Assembly (NCBI GenBank): GCA_045807745.1
Contig: JBJMGT010000008.1
Location: 124,001-188,000 of the forward strand
Direction: 5' to 3'
DNA: 64,000 bases
Source: QHXQ01 sp045807745
GTDB taxonomy: Bacteria > Acidobacteriota > Blastocatellia > Pyrinomonadales > Pyrinomonadaceae
Shown: positions 34,299 to 44,800 of the stretch, in pieces
Layout: each line of letters starts with the position of its first letter
How positions within the stretch are numbered: position 1 is the stretch's first letter
Program-made: the position numbers and the translations under genes
Notes under the pieces: generated by a model
Databases searched by the model: none
Told to the model about the DNA's origin: nothing
What the model saw: the letters and a program-made list of their open reading frames with translations, nothing else

Positions 34299-37200
34299 CT
34301 GCTGTGTCCTTCGCCGCGTTCCCTTTGCGCAGAGTGAAGAGTGTGCCGCCGGTGGGGCGGCGCGTCCACGAAATGGTGGCTTCGATGAGGCTGGCACGGG
34401 CGCGGATGTTGGCGAGACCGCGTCCCTTTTTGGCTTCTTTGAGATCGAAGCTGCGACCGTCGTCTTCGAGCAGGAGCGTCAATTCACCGTCCGGCGCGAG
34501 CGCGACGGTGAGGCGGACGTGGCGGGCGTCGGCGTGGCGGCAGATGTTGTTGATGGCCTCTTGCGTGATGCGGTAGAGCTGCATGCGTTCGCCGGGGGCG
34601 AGGGCAAGGCGTTCGTCGAAATCTTCGGCACAGGTGAACTCGTACTCGAATCTTTTACTCTGCGGCGCGTGGGCGACCACGTTGGCGAGCGCGAATTCGA
34701 GCGCGGCGGCGAGACCGACGTTCTCTAGCGCCGAAGGGCTGAGGTCTTCGCAGATGCGGCGTATCTCCTGCGAGACCGATTCGATCTCGGCGCGGAAGCG
34801 GGCCGGCTCGACGTGCGGCGCTTGCCCGTTCGTGCCGTCGGCCGGCAACTCGTCGGCGAGCAGCATCAGGCTGCGCAGGTCTGCGAGCGTCTGATCGTGG
34901 AGATCACGGGCGATGCGGCGGCGCTCGCGCTCGGCCTCGTTGGCAAGTTCGAGGCGTGCGCCCGCGAGTTCGTGGTGCGCTTCGGCGAGGTCGGCGCTGG
35001 TGCGAGCGATGCGCCGGTTCTGCACCGCGCCCCACGTGAGCGCGACGAGCGCGAGCACGAGCAGCACGGCCAGCATCGTCGTCGTCCACGGGAACGGCGC
35101 GCGCCCAACCGTGAACTCAAAGGCGAGCGGCAGCGAAGCCGTCAAGTCTTTCGTATAAGCGCGCGCCTCCACGCGGTAGCGGCCGGGCGCGAGGTTCTCC
35201 ATCAGGAACTGCGCATCGCGTGCAAGCTTGCGCCGCAGTTCGCGCCCCGCGCCGTCGCGCAGGACGAAAGCATATTGAAACTGCTCCGGATAGGTGCGGC
35301 TCGACAGCGCCGCCACGTCGAGCGCGAGACTGTTCTGCGGATATGGCAACTCGATCCCGCTCCGCAATTCTTCCGTCTGATGCAAGCGGCGACTGAGCAC
35401 GCGCACCGGCACGAGCGCGGGCGCGGCACGACCGGGCCGATAGCGCACCAGCCCGCGACTTGTACCTATCAGTAGAGACTTGTCTGCGTCGTTTGCAGCC
35501 GCGCCATCATGCGCTTCGTCCTTTATATGTTCACGTACCAGCGCGAACGTCTGTGCCGAGGCCAGCCCTTGTTCCACGTCGAGTCGCGCGACGAGCGGCC
35601 CGAACTGCTCGTCGAGCTTAACGCGCAGCAAGCCGCTGCCAGCAGTCACACACCAAGCGGCGCGTGCGCCGTCGTCGCCCTCGTCCGCCACCACTGCGCG
35701 CACATCCGCGTTCGGCACGACCGCCGTTAGTTGTGCATTGCGATAAACGTATAGCCCCTTCTCGGTCGCAAACCACAGGGCATGATCGCTCTGCCCGGCC
35801 ACCGCCCAGACTACGCCACCCGCTAACTGCGCCAGCGCGTTGCCGCCCGCGCTCGTCTGGCCGTTCTCATAAACAAATAGCCCTGCGTGCGCCGTTCCGA
35901 TCCACAGCCGCGCGTCGCCCTCCGCATACAGTGCGGTCACTTCGCGCAAACGCGCGTCCGCGTTCGTCGCCGGCCACACGTGCGTGCGGCGTGTACCGTC
36001 CAAACGATCAACGCCGACGCCGTAGCTAGCGACGTACACCGCGCCCTGAAAATTGCGCAGCGCACGCACGCTCTCGACGCGCGCTGGCTCGCTCTCGTCG
36101 CGCGGCTGCGCACGCGGGGTCGGCGTAGGTGCGACCGGCGCGGTTATGTTCTCATTTGGCTGTGGTGTGCTTGCGCTTTGCGCCGGCGGCGCATCTTTCG
36201 CTGGCGGCGGCGCTTGCTCATCCTTTGTCGCACCCTCGTCCGCTTCGGGCGCGACCGACTCTTGCGCGGGCGCGGGGCCGCGTTTCGTGCTCACGCCGAC
36301 ATACAGACCGCTCGACGTGCCGACGAGCAGCCGGCCGCTCGTGTCCTCCGCGAGCGTATAGACCGTCTTGTGCGCGAGTTGTTCGAGGCCCCGCCACGCC
36401 TGCAACTGCGCGTCATAGACAAACAGCCCGCGATTCGCGCCGCACAACAACTCACCGTTCCGGCCCTGATAGATCGCGCGCACGAAATTGCCTTCGGCGT
36501 CCGCGCTTACAGTCTCGTTGTGCGGCGCGCTCGCGTCGAACCGGCAGACGCCGCGGTCTGTGCCGAACCAGACGACATCCTCTCGATCCACGAAGACCGT
36601 GTAGACGTGATTCGAGCGCAAGCCCCCGCCCGTGCCCTCAAAGGTGAAACGCTCACGCGCTTGTCCACCTTCATAACGCCACACGCCCTGCCCATCCGTC
36701 GCAACCCACATCGCGTCGGCACTGTCGCGCACGAGCGCCGTGATCGTGCCGAGACTCGCGCCGAGTTTTTTTGGTCGCAAAGGATCGCTCGCTTGATAGA
36801 GACCGCTATCGGTCGCGCGCGCACGTGCGCCGAGCCAGAGTTGACCGCTTGCATCCGCGCCGAGCGCTTCGACGAAGAACGCGCGCGGGCGGCTGTTGAC
36901 CTCTTTGATCTGATCTCGCTCGACGCGCAACAACCCGCGACTGCGCGAGCCGACATAGAGCGTCCCCGCTTGATCAAACGCGAGACTCGTCAACAGCAAC
37001 GCGCCCGGCTTGTCCGCATCCGCATTCGCCAACGGTTGCTCCGGCAGTGCGCGCACGTCGAGTGCGCCGTCCGGCCGTGTGCGACAGTCAAAGACTGTAC
37101 CCTGCTGTGTGGCGAGCCACGCGTGCCCACGCTCGGCCGGGACGAGCGCAATCGCCGTGACCGCTTGGCCGCGCGTCGCGGCAATCAACTGCCACGCGCC

Positions 37201-37647
37201 GCCGACCAGACGCGCCGCGCCCGCATCTGTCCCAACCCACAGCACGCCGCTTTCGTCGAACTTGAGCGCCAGCACACGCGCGCTCCCCAAATCCGCCATC
37301 TGCACAGACTGTGTGCGCCGGCCGTCGTAGCGCGCAAGGCCGTTGTCCGTGCCAAACCACAGCGCGCCCTCCGCGTCCTGCGCCACAGCACGCACGCGAT
37401 CCGACGGCAACCCGTGAAAGAGCGTCACCGCGCCCCACTGATGTAGGTTGGAAGCGGGCTGCGTGCTTGTGTCGCTGGCAGTCTGGGCGTGGATAAGGTC
37501 AAAGGCGGATGGAAAGGCAGAAGACAAAAGGCAAAAGGCAAAAGGCAAAAATGAGCGACAGCAGCGGGAGAGATCGATCAAGCTTCTCTCTTTGCGCTGT
37601 AACACACTTTTGCCTTTTGCCTTTTGCCCTCTGCCTTTTGCCTTCAC
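34291..37647 (-). CDS. Propeller sensor histidine kinase (two-component regulator propeller, Y_Y_Y, HisKA_3, HATPase)
   Basis: A 1118-residue membrane sensor. After a signal-like stretch (residues about 32-50) come many two-component regulator propeller repeats (GALWFGTDNGLARYDGR, DVVWFGTDRGVCRFD) up to about residue 740, interrupted by a Pro/Ala-rich linker near 459-505, then a Y_Y_Y domain (about 785-850), one helix (TTMLAVLLVLALVALTW, about 853-870), the HisKA_3 box with RDLHDQTLADLRSL (His917), and an HATPase domain with EAINNICRHA and EDDGRSFDL. It phosphorylates the regulator encoded just upstream. The N-terminus, including LPFAFCLL, is encoded by a GGCAAAA-type palindromic repeat; the start at 37647 is uncertain. 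Confidence 0.87.
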   Translation of the reverse strand: MKAKGRGQKAKGKSVLQRKERSLIDLSRCCRSFLPFAFCLLSSAFPSAFDLIHAQTASDTSTQPASNLHQWGAVTLFHGLPSDRVRAVAQDAEGALWFGTDNGLARYDGRRTQSVQMADLGSARVLALKFDESGVLWVGTDAGAARLVGGAWQLIAATRGQAVTAIALVPAERGHAWLATQQGTVFDCRTRPDGALDVRALPEQPLANADADKPGALLLTSLAFDQAGTLYVGSRSRGLLRVERDQIKEVNSRPRAFFVEALGADASGQLWLGARARATDSGLYQASDPLRPKKLGASLGTITALVRDSADAMWVATDGQGVWRYEGGQARERFTFEGTGGGLRSNHVYTVFVDREDVVWFGTDRGVCRFDASAPHNETVSADAEGNFVRAIYQGRNGELLCGANRGLFVYDAQLQAWRGLEQLAHKTVYTLAEDTSGRLLVGTSSGLYVGVSTKRGPAPAQESVAPEADEGATKDEQAPPPAKDAPPAQSASTPQPNENITAPVAPTPTPRAQPRDESEPARVESVRALRNFQGAVYVASYGVGVDRLDGTRRTHVWPATNADARLREVTALYAEGDARLWIGTAHAGLFVYENGQTSAGGNALAQLAGGVVWAVAGQSDHALWFATEKGLYVYRNAQLTAVVPNADVRAVVADEGDDGARAAWCVTAGSGLLRVKLDEQFGPLVARLDVEQGLASAQTFALVREHIKDEAHDGAAANDADKSLLIGTSRGLVRYRPGRAAPALVPVRVLSRRLHQTEELRSGIELPYPQNSLALDVAALSSRTYPEQFQYAFVLRDGAGRELRRKLARDAQFLMENLAPGRYRVEARAYTKDLTASLPLAFEFTVGRAPFPWTTTMLAVLLVLALVALTWGAVQNRRIARTSADLAEAHHELAGARLELANEAERERRRIARDLHDQTLADLRSLMLLADELPADGTNGQAPHVEPARFRAEIESVSQEIRRICEDLSPSALENVGLAAALEFALANVVAHAPQSKRFEYEFTCAEDFDERLALAPGERMQLYRITQEAINNICRHADARHVRLTVALAPDGELTLLLEDDGRSFDLKEAKKGRGLANIRARASLIEATISWTRRPTGGTLFTLRKGNAAKDTADV

Positions 37648-37660
37648 TGCCTGCTTTTGC
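37519..37660. repeat. Heptamer palindromic repeat (GGCAAAA type)
   Basis: GGCAAAAGGCAAAAGGCAAAA (37530-37550) faces inverted TTTTGCC units (37608-37660). The right side abuts the regulator stop codon. The whole element lies in the gap between regulator and kinase and is read as the kinase N-terminus. Confidence 0.8.
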
Positions 37661-37665
37661 CTGCC

Positions 37666-38424
37666 CTACTTCTTTTTCTGTTCTTCGAGATAACGCTGGC
37701 GGTCGCGTTCGAGCCAGCCTTCCAGATCGTGCGCGCTCTTTTCCAACTCGTCCGCGTTGATGAGACCGCGCCGCAGCGCCTCGAAGAAAGCGCGCGTGCG
37801 GATGTTGTAGGCGAGTTTTTCGTAAGCCTCGTGCGGCGTGCCTTCGGGCGTGGTGACGAACAGTTTCTCGTAGAGCGTAGCAAGCCGGCTCTCGACACCG
37901 CGCAGAGACAGACTGCACTTGCGCGCAATCGCCCAGTTCGACAGCCCCAGCGCGAGATAGTACAGAGCTTCGGCCTCAAACTCGGTCAAGAGCGGCCGCT
38001 TGAATGAGTCTTTGAACGCCGGATCGATCATGTCCGCGCCGTCTTCCAACACGGCGGCGACAAAGCGCAGGAAACGCGATTCCGGATTGTTCTTGTGAAT
38101 GAAGCCGTAAGCGGGCGGCGGCTCGACCGACTTGATGATCTTGCGTATCTCGTTGATGTAGACCTCGTGCGGGAACTGCGTCCAGAAGATCACGCGCGCC
38201 GCCGGAAACTCGCGCCAGATCGCGCGCGCCGCCTTCACGCCCGACAGCCCCGGCATCTGTATATCGAGCACACACAATTCCGGCCGATGCTTCAACGCCT
38301 GCTCCACCGCCGCCGCGCCGTCCCCCGCTTCCAAGACGGGTGCGTGCCCCGCAAACTCACGTTCCAATAACTCACGCAGATAACGCCGCTGCGCCACGTT
38401 GTCTTCGGCAATCAGAATGGACAT
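37666..38424 (-). CDS. Response regulator with LuxR-like output domain
   Basis: A 252-residue regulator. The receiver shows the acidic pair in AEDNV, the phospho-acceptor Asp54 in CVLDIQMPG, and a Lys in FIHKN. The output helix-turn-helix (LTEFEAEALYYLALGLSNWA) resembles NarL/LuxR-type DNA binding with an insertion; a charged C-terminal tail (DLEGWLERDRQRYLEEQKKK) may be helical. It is first in the operon with the histidine kinase. A long loop (about residues 80-120) is unusual for the receiver. Confidence 0.85.
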   Translation of the reverse strand: MSILIAEDNVAQRRYLRELLEREFAGHAPVLEAGDGAAAVEQALKHRPELCVLDIQMPGLSGVKAARAIWREFPAARVIFWTQFPHEVYINEIRKIIKSVEPPPAYGFIHKNNPESRFLRFVAAVLEDGADMIDPAFKDSFKRPLLTEFEAEALYYLALGLSNWAIARKCSLSLRGVESRLATLYEKLFVTTPEGTPHEAYEKLAYNIRTRAFFEALRRGLINADELEKSAHDLEGWLERDRQRYLEEQKKK

Positions 38425-38434
38425 GATTACAAGC

Positions 38435-39511
38435 TTACTTTCTTAAGAGCTTGGCTAAATTTCTTTTCTCTGGTGAAGCTTCGCATAGGTTGATGAAGTG
38501 GCGTAGCCATTCTCTCTGCTTAGCATTCTTGCCTGTCCCGATCCGAATGAGGTCTGCATAGTTATACCGCAACAAGTCTTCATTACTCAGCGAATCAATA
38601 TGGAAGACTGCATCTATTTCATGCTCAGACAGTTCCGACATGCTGTTGTTGAGTATGAATCGTTTGGATTTTGCGCCTTTCACGAAAACAGCTTTACGAT
38701 TATGACCCCACATGATACCAGCATCATTGTAGTATGAAGCCGCGAACCTAATCTCCATGAACTCCGTCGCGCCCCTTCTTTCCATGTTGATAATATCTGC
38801 GTAAAAGTCCCTATCCGTCACGCCCGTATCGCTTACAGGGTCGGACTGATGCCCGTCGGATGTAAACGATAGTACGTCCCTTATTCTGGTCTTTGTCACT
38901 TCGAACACCCGATTAAAGAATAGAGCTACTCCCGACCCTGACGCGCCTTGAAAATTTATTATCAACCATGACCTACCCGCGCCGACTAATATGGAATGCT
39001 CTGGCATACGGTAACGTCCGAAATCAGAATCAATATGCCCAACAAGTTTCCAGCCAGAATTTTTACGAGGATCGCCTGCTTGATTAAAGACAAGGTAGCG
39101 ACACTCTTCGCCCCAACCCGTCACACGCAACAACACCTCGCGGCCGGGCTGACCATCAAGTTCCACGTCGAATAGCTGTGCCTCGCAGTTAGCACACGTT
39201 TTAAGAAGCTCAGCCTTGATGCCTAACTCACGCCAGATACTTTGAAGATCGGGATGATCTGCATTCCGGTCAATGTAAATCCAGAGGTCATACGGCGACA
39301 TGGATTTAGGCTTCTCACGCGGTTGATAAACGACAGGTGGCGGGCTAACTCGCTCAGCTTGCTGCTTCACTTCCACTTGAGGACAAGGAGGCCGTTTGAC
39401 TTGTGGCTGACGAAGAGTAAAGGCGAATGTCGCAATGGCGATGCCGCTGGCAAACGTGATTAACGCGATGCTGACGCGCACTGCATACCTTTGCCAATAG
39501 TTTCTCATCAT
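38435..39511 (-). CDS. Membrane-anchored or secreted protein of unknown function
   Basis: A 358-residue protein with an N-terminal hydrophobic helix (VSIALITFASGIAIATFAF), a Pro-rich linker with PPVVYQPREKP, then a large soluble domain with a CANC pair. Base composition is AT-richer than its neighbours, suggesting acquisition. The closely spaced downstream gene order (39515-40048 upstream of it on the minus strand, three bases apart) suggests one transcript. I recognise no family. Confidence 0.6.
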   Translation of the reverse strand: MMRNYWQRYAVRVSIALITFASGIAIATFAFTLRQPQVKRPPCPQVEVKQQAERVSPPPVVYQPREKPKSMSPYDLWIYIDRNADHPDLQSIWRELGIKAELLKTCANCEAQLFDVELDGQPGREVLLRVTGWGEECRYLVFNQAGDPRKNSGWKLVGHIDSDFGRYRMPEHSILVGAGRSWLIINFQGASGSGVALFFNRVFEVTKTRIRDVLSFTSDGHQSDPVSDTGVTDRDFYADIINMERRGATEFMEIRFAASYYNDAGIMWGHNRKAVFVKGAKSKRFILNNSMSELSEHEIDAVFHIDSLSNEDLLRYNYADLIRIGTGKNAKQREWLRHFINLCEASPEKRNLAKLLRK

Positions 39512-39514
39512 TGC

Positions 39515-40048
39515 TCAATCACTCGAAACGAAGCAGCGAAAATGATCTTTCTCGAAGACGTAAGTTGAGCCGCCCTTCTCCCAGATGACGGTGCAGATGG
39601 CGTCGCGCTCGTAGGTGATCTCGCGCTGCTTTTCGTAGTCGTAGCCACCGTCGCCTTTCTTGGCCAGATAGATGTGGTCGCCCGTGCCGCACTCGGTCAG
39701 TTTGTACAACTTGTAGCCGGTCTGCCGCCGCATGAAGGCGAGCAGGTGTTGCTCGTGCCCGGCGGGTGCACCGTTATGGTCGAGGATTATGCCATGTTCG
39801 ATCTGCGCCGCGTAGTCCGTCTGTCCATCGCCGTCGAAGTCGCCAGCGATGAGGTTGGCCCGTGCGCCGGGGCGCTCCTTTTTGAAAAACTCGCGCACCT
39901 CGTCCATGATGGGCGCGAAGTTCCAGCCCGGATACTGTGCGTCCAACATGATCTGCACCGGCGGCGGCAAATCGTCGCGCGTCGCCTCTTGCGCGCCGCC
40001 GAGCGTCGGCGCGAACCATAGGCACAGAAGCAATCCCAACATCCTCAT
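39515..40048 (-). CDS. Secreted protein with an FG-GAP-like Ca-binding segment
   Basis: About 178 residues. A short signal peptide (MLGLLLCLWFAPTLGGA) precedes a domain with GDFDGDGQTDYAAQI, an EF-hand/FG-GAP-type calcium-binding strand, and two cysteines (ECGTGD, DAICTV). ATG 40048 lies two bases after GGGAGGGC; ATG 40042 is an alternative. It is likely periplasmic. No family is assigned. Confidence 0.6.
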   Translation of the reverse strand: MRMLGLLLCLWFAPTLGGAQEATRDDLPPPVQIMLDAQYPGWNFAPIMDEVREFFKKERPGARANLIAGDFDGDGQTDYAAQIEHGIILDHNGAPAGHEQHLLAFMRRQTGYKLYKLTECGTGDHIYLAKKGDGGYDYEKQREITYERDAICTVIWEKGGSTYVFEKDHFRCFVSSD

Positions 40049-40237
40049 GCCCTCCCGTCAATGCTACCACTCATCTGTCCACCCTAGCCTCTGCCAGCCG
40101 CGCCCGTAGCGCAATGTGGCTGCCCACAGTCGGCGCAGACGCTAAGCCGCAAGCGGCGCAAGGGCTAACCGGCACGGGCGCTGTTCGCACGCGCGGCGCG
40201 CGCGGGGCACTGAGCGCCGATAATCAGGCCAACGTTT

Positions 40238-41851
40238 ATGCAAAGACTATGGCATGTGCGCGGCACGCGGCGAGGCAAGCTGGCGCTCATCTGTCTGCCG
40301 GGCGTGGCACTCCTGTTACTGTGCGCGTGGCGTCTGTGGCTACAGCCGCCGCGCGTGTGGGCGGCGCGCGCAGTGCCCGTCGCGTTCTGGGCTTGGCGCG
40401 ACGAGTTGCCGACGGACGAGGATGTACAGCGTGCGGCGAATGAAGCGCGTGCGCGCGTGCTTTTCTTGCGCGCCGGGCAGATCGACGTGCAGCACACGTC
40501 TCTGCGCCGCATACGCGCAGCCACAGGCCACTTCCCACGCGCGCTACCCATCCATTTGATCTACAACGCAACGCCCGACCTGCTGGCGCAACTCGCGCAA
40601 CTCGACGAAGCAGCGCTCGCTTCTATCGTCGCCGAGACGTTTCGTGCAGACGCTGAGCGCGCGACGCGCGCCGGCGCACAAGTCGTCGGCGTGCAGTTGG
40701 ACATAGACGTGCCGACGCGCCTGCTGCCCCGCTACACGCGCGTGTTGCGCCTATTGCGTCCGCAGTTGCCCACAGGCATGCAGCTTTCGATCACGGGTCT
40801 GCCGACATGGATGGACTCGCCCGCCCTCGCAGACGTGCTCGCCGCCACAGACTTCTGGATTCCGCAATGTTATGGCGCGATGCTGCCTACGCGGCTTGAT
40901 CAAGTCGTGCCGAGCACTTCGCCGGCCACAGTGGCGCACAGCATCGCGCGCGCGCGCTCGTTCCATCACCCTTTCTACGCCGGTCTGGCCGCTTACGGCT
41001 ACGCCATCCTCTACACGCAAGGCGGCGCACCCATCGAGCTGCGCGGCGATATAGACCCGGCGCGCATCGCACACGATCCAAACTTTGAGCTAATCGAGCG
41101 CCGCGCGTTGACCGATGAGCCGGCGCGCAGTTCTGCCTTCAATGATCCCGCAGCCAGCCCTGCCTGTTTCTGGCGCTATGTCTTCCGCGCGCGCCGCGAG
41201 GCCGCCACGAGCGATCTCGCGGTGCACGCGGGCGACAAGTTGATGCTTGAAGTTCCGACCACCGAAGCCTTACGCGCCTGCGCCCGCGCTGCCCGCACAG
41301 AGGCCGGCCCGCAACTGCTCGGTATCTGCGTCTTCCGGCTGCCTGCTGACGACGATCCAACCAACTTAACGCTCACACAGATCGCGGCCGCGCTCGACGA
41401 CACCACACCACCTGCCATGCTCAACCTGCATCTCGCCGCAGACGCAACTATGTCCGCGCCCGACGACACAGCGCAGGCGCAACTAACGTTGACGGCCGCC
41501 AACGACGGCGCGACGGGCGCGCTCCTCGGCGACGACGCCTGCACGCTCTCGCTCGACGTACCAACGGGCAGCGTGCGCGGCATCGTCGCGCTTGAACAGT
41601 TCACCAATGTCACGCCGCTCTGCCGCTCGACCGCACAAGGTGTTGCGCCGCAGCCGTGCAGCCTGCGCCGCGCCAACGTCCTGCGCCTCAGCGCACCATC
41701 TTGGCAACCCGGCGCGCGCGCCCGCGCCGTCTTCAGTCTCACGGGGCCGCTGCCGGAGCAATTAACTATTACTACAACCATGCGCCGTGATGATGACCGC
41801 GCGCTGTCCGAGACACGCTTGGAGCAGCTCAAGAAAGGTAACGAGCCATGA
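40238..41851 (+). CDS. DUF3142-family membrane-anchored protein
   Basis: A 537-residue protein with an N-terminal anchor (LALICLPGVALLLLCAWRLWL) and a TIM-barrel-like DUF3142 domain (about 45-300) holding VAFWAWRDELPTDEDV, VVGVQLDIDVPT and FWIPQCYG, then a beta-rich C-terminal part. No activity is known for the family. Its stop overlaps the TPR gene's start in ATGA, and it opens the operon that includes the alpha-2-macroglobulin gene. Confidence 0.8.
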   Translation: MQRLWHVRGTRRGKLALICLPGVALLLLCAWRLWLQPPRVWAARAVPVAFWAWRDELPTDEDVQRAANEARARVLFLRAGQIDVQHTSLRRIRAATGHFPRALPIHLIYNATPDLLAQLAQLDEAALASIVAETFRADAERATRAGAQVVGVQLDIDVPTRLLPRYTRVLRLLRPQLPTGMQLSITGLPTWMDSPALADVLAATDFWIPQCYGAMLPTRLDQVVPSTSPATVAHSIARARSFHHPFYAGLAAYGYAILYTQGGAPIELRGDIDPARIAHDPNFELIERRALTDEPARSSAFNDPAASPACFWRYVFRARREAATSDLAVHAGDKLMLEVPTTEALRACARAARTEAGPQLLGICVFRLPADDDPTNLTLTQIAAALDDTTPPAMLNLHLAADATMSAPDDTAQAQLTLTAANDGATGALLGDDACTLSLDVPTGSVRGIVALEQFTNVTPLCRSTAQGVAPQPCSLRRANVLRLSAPSWQPGARARAVFSLTGPLPEQLTITTTMRRDDDRALSETRLEQLKKGNEP

Positions 41852-44800
41852 ACGAGCCACATGGTCAACAGCAATTTGTGACAACGCCGCACCGCGCGCT
41901 CGTCAGTCGCCGCCGCTTGCGCGCATCAATCATCGTCATGCTCTGCGCCGTCGCGTGCGCGGGCACAGTGATCGGCTGCGGTTGGTACGGCGGCAGCGAC
42001 CACTCCGTCCGCTTCAGCGGCATGGACGAGCGCGACTTCGGTCGCCTGCCGCCGCTCTCCGAGTATGCTACCGAAGAGTTGCCGCGCGCTGACGACTGGG
42101 AGGAAGAGTACGAGTTGCGTTACGAGGCCGAAGAGCGCGGCGAGCAGGCGGCGGATGAACTCTGGCAACAAGCGCAAGCAGCGGAGACGAGCGGCGACCT
42201 CGCGCAAGCGCGTGCGCTGTTGCGCCGTTACCTGAACGACCGTTACGCGACCGATCAAGCCAAGCGCAACACCGCGCTCGATCTGCTCGACGCGTTCACC
42301 GCGCTCGACGAAGGCGCGTCCGCCGCCGCAGTCCAAGCTTATCTCAAAGCTCGTCACACTTATTACGAAGGCATGGCAGCACAAACACAAAGCGAAACGA
42401 CCGCGCACACGGAAGCGTGGCAGGCGGAGGCTAAACAGCAACGGCAAGAGACGATTACGAATGTGGAGGGCGCGTTGACCACGCTGTCGCACGCGCCTGC
42501 CTTGCGGGACAACGTAGCGTACCTGCGTGCTGCAATTTTGTATCGCGACTGGGATTTGGCCGCGGCGGCGCAAGCCTTCAACTCGCTTGTTGCCCGCTAT
42601 CCGCACAGCGAGAAACGTGTGGCGGCGCTCTACATGGTCGGACTTTCACACTTGAAGCAGAGTCGTAGTTTCAAGGACGAGAACGGCGAGACCTTTATCA
42701 CCGGCGCGAGTTCCCCGCCCTGCCCCGATTGCCGCGACGCAGACTGGCGCGCGGCGCGCGCCACGTTCACACGTCTCCTCGCCACCGACCCGCACTGCGC
42801 TTACGCGGCGGACGCGCGCGGCTGGCTCGCCTTTCTGAACTTGCGCACAGGCGACACGGGCGCTGGCCTTGCCGAGTACTACCGCATGCTCGCCGACACG
42901 ACAAATGCGCAGGCGCGCGTCGAGGCGATTCGTTCGCTCCGGCTCGCACGCGATGCGGCAAACGATGCGGACATGGCCCGCGTCGAGGCGCTGCTCACAG
43001 ACGAACCGGCGGCGGCGCTCGCCTACGCCTATCACAATATTTACAACTACAGCTTCAGCGACTATCTGGACGTGCCTGAGACGGACGAAGTGCAATCGCT
43101 TGCGAAGTATGTCGAAGATAACAACGAATACAGCTCGGCGCAGGGCAAGCGGTTGGATAAACTGCGCGCCGAGTCGCAGCAGACGGCCGAGCGCAGAGAG
43201 CTTGAGCGCGCCGCAAAGTTTGCCACGCGGCTGCTCGCGCGCTACCCATCGACACATATCGGCGGCGCATTCGCCGTGCGCCTCGCTGAAGCGCAGCTTG
43301 AGTTAGAGGACGCGCACACGGCCCACAACTTTGCTGTGCGGGCGCTGGCGCTCGGCGTCGGCGGCGACTTGCGCGCCGAGGCGCTGTGGATAAAAGGGGT
43401 AGCCGAACATCGCCTGAAGGAGTATGATGCGGCGCGGCAAACGCTCCAACTGCTGGTCGCCGAGCAACCCCACGGTCAACTGACCGAAGGCGCACGCCGG
43501 CTCATCGCCATGACTGCCGAAGATGCGGGCGACCTCGACGCCGCGCTGGAACAGTATCTGGCGCTCGACTATCAGACCGACATCGCCTATTTCATCGACG
43601 TTTTGTTGACGCCCGATCAACTCGCCGGTTATCTCGCTCGCCACCCCCAGACGGCGCGGGCCGATGAACTCTACTACGCGCTCGGTCTACGCTACCTGCG
43701 CGCCGGTCGCTTCAACGAAGCCCGCGCCGCCTACACACACGTCCACGCGCAGCCGGACGGCTACACCTATTACGGCGACCGCAAGTGCGACGAAGCGCCG
43801 CACACCACAGCCAACTATCGCGCGAGTTGTCTCAATCCGAAATTCTTTGAGGATTACGGCGGGACGGATGACGGCGTACACCTGAACTGGATCAAGCGCG
43901 ACCTACAGACCGCAACGGAGCTTGAGCATCTGCAACAGCAGATCGAGCAAGCCACCGATGACGAAGCAAAGGCCGAAGCGCTCTATCAACTGGCGAGTTA
44001 CAACTACGAGAGCAGCTTGCTCTTCTACAATCCGATCTGGAACGGCGTGCGCCATTATCAACTGATCACACTCGATGAGCAGAACGGCTATCGCCGGCCC
44101 GGCGAAGCGCAACTCCTGTTCCAACACATGCAGGAGCACGACGCGGCCGCGCGCGCTTTGCCCATCTACCTTGAAGTCGTGCGCCGTTATCCAAATACAC
44201 GGGCCGCGCGCGACGCGTTCTATACGGCCGCCGTCTGCCATGACCGCCTCGCGGACTATAACGAATACTGGCGCAATCTCTACAGGGCGGGGCTGCACGC
44301 GGGCGAGCGCATGGTGACCTATGCGGACGTGCGCGCAGCCTATCCCGACTATCACTTGCCCCGCGCTACATACGGCACATATAGCTGGGAACCTTCGACG
44401 CGCACGGTCAACGGCGGCCCCGCGTGGTATCTGCCGCCCAAGCCGCGCCCGCGTCTGACCGGCCTCGCGCTCTTCCGCTATCGTTGCGTCAAGCTCTACA
44501 ACATCATGCTACGTGATGCGATGATTAGCTGGCAGCGCGCCGTCGCCCTATGGCAGGAACGTGTGCGGCCCTGGTACGTGCTTGCCGTGCTGCTGGCCGG
44601 TCTCATCTGCACACGCCGCGTAGCGCTCCGTGCGCGCACACACTTGCGCACGCAACTCGCGCTGCACCCGTTGAGCGCGGAGATAACGGAATCGGAGGAC
44701 AAGCCCGCAGAGTTGTTCGCTAGTTGGAACTTTAAAGGCTGGGGTGCGCAAGCCAGCACATACGCACGCGCACGTGTGCGTGCGTTGTGGCGACGCGTCC

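Noticed and set aside
35887..37446. 519-codon plus-strand frame opposite the sensor kinase
   Set aside because: Composition is Arg-rich without motifs; the minus-strand kinase has a full domain set.
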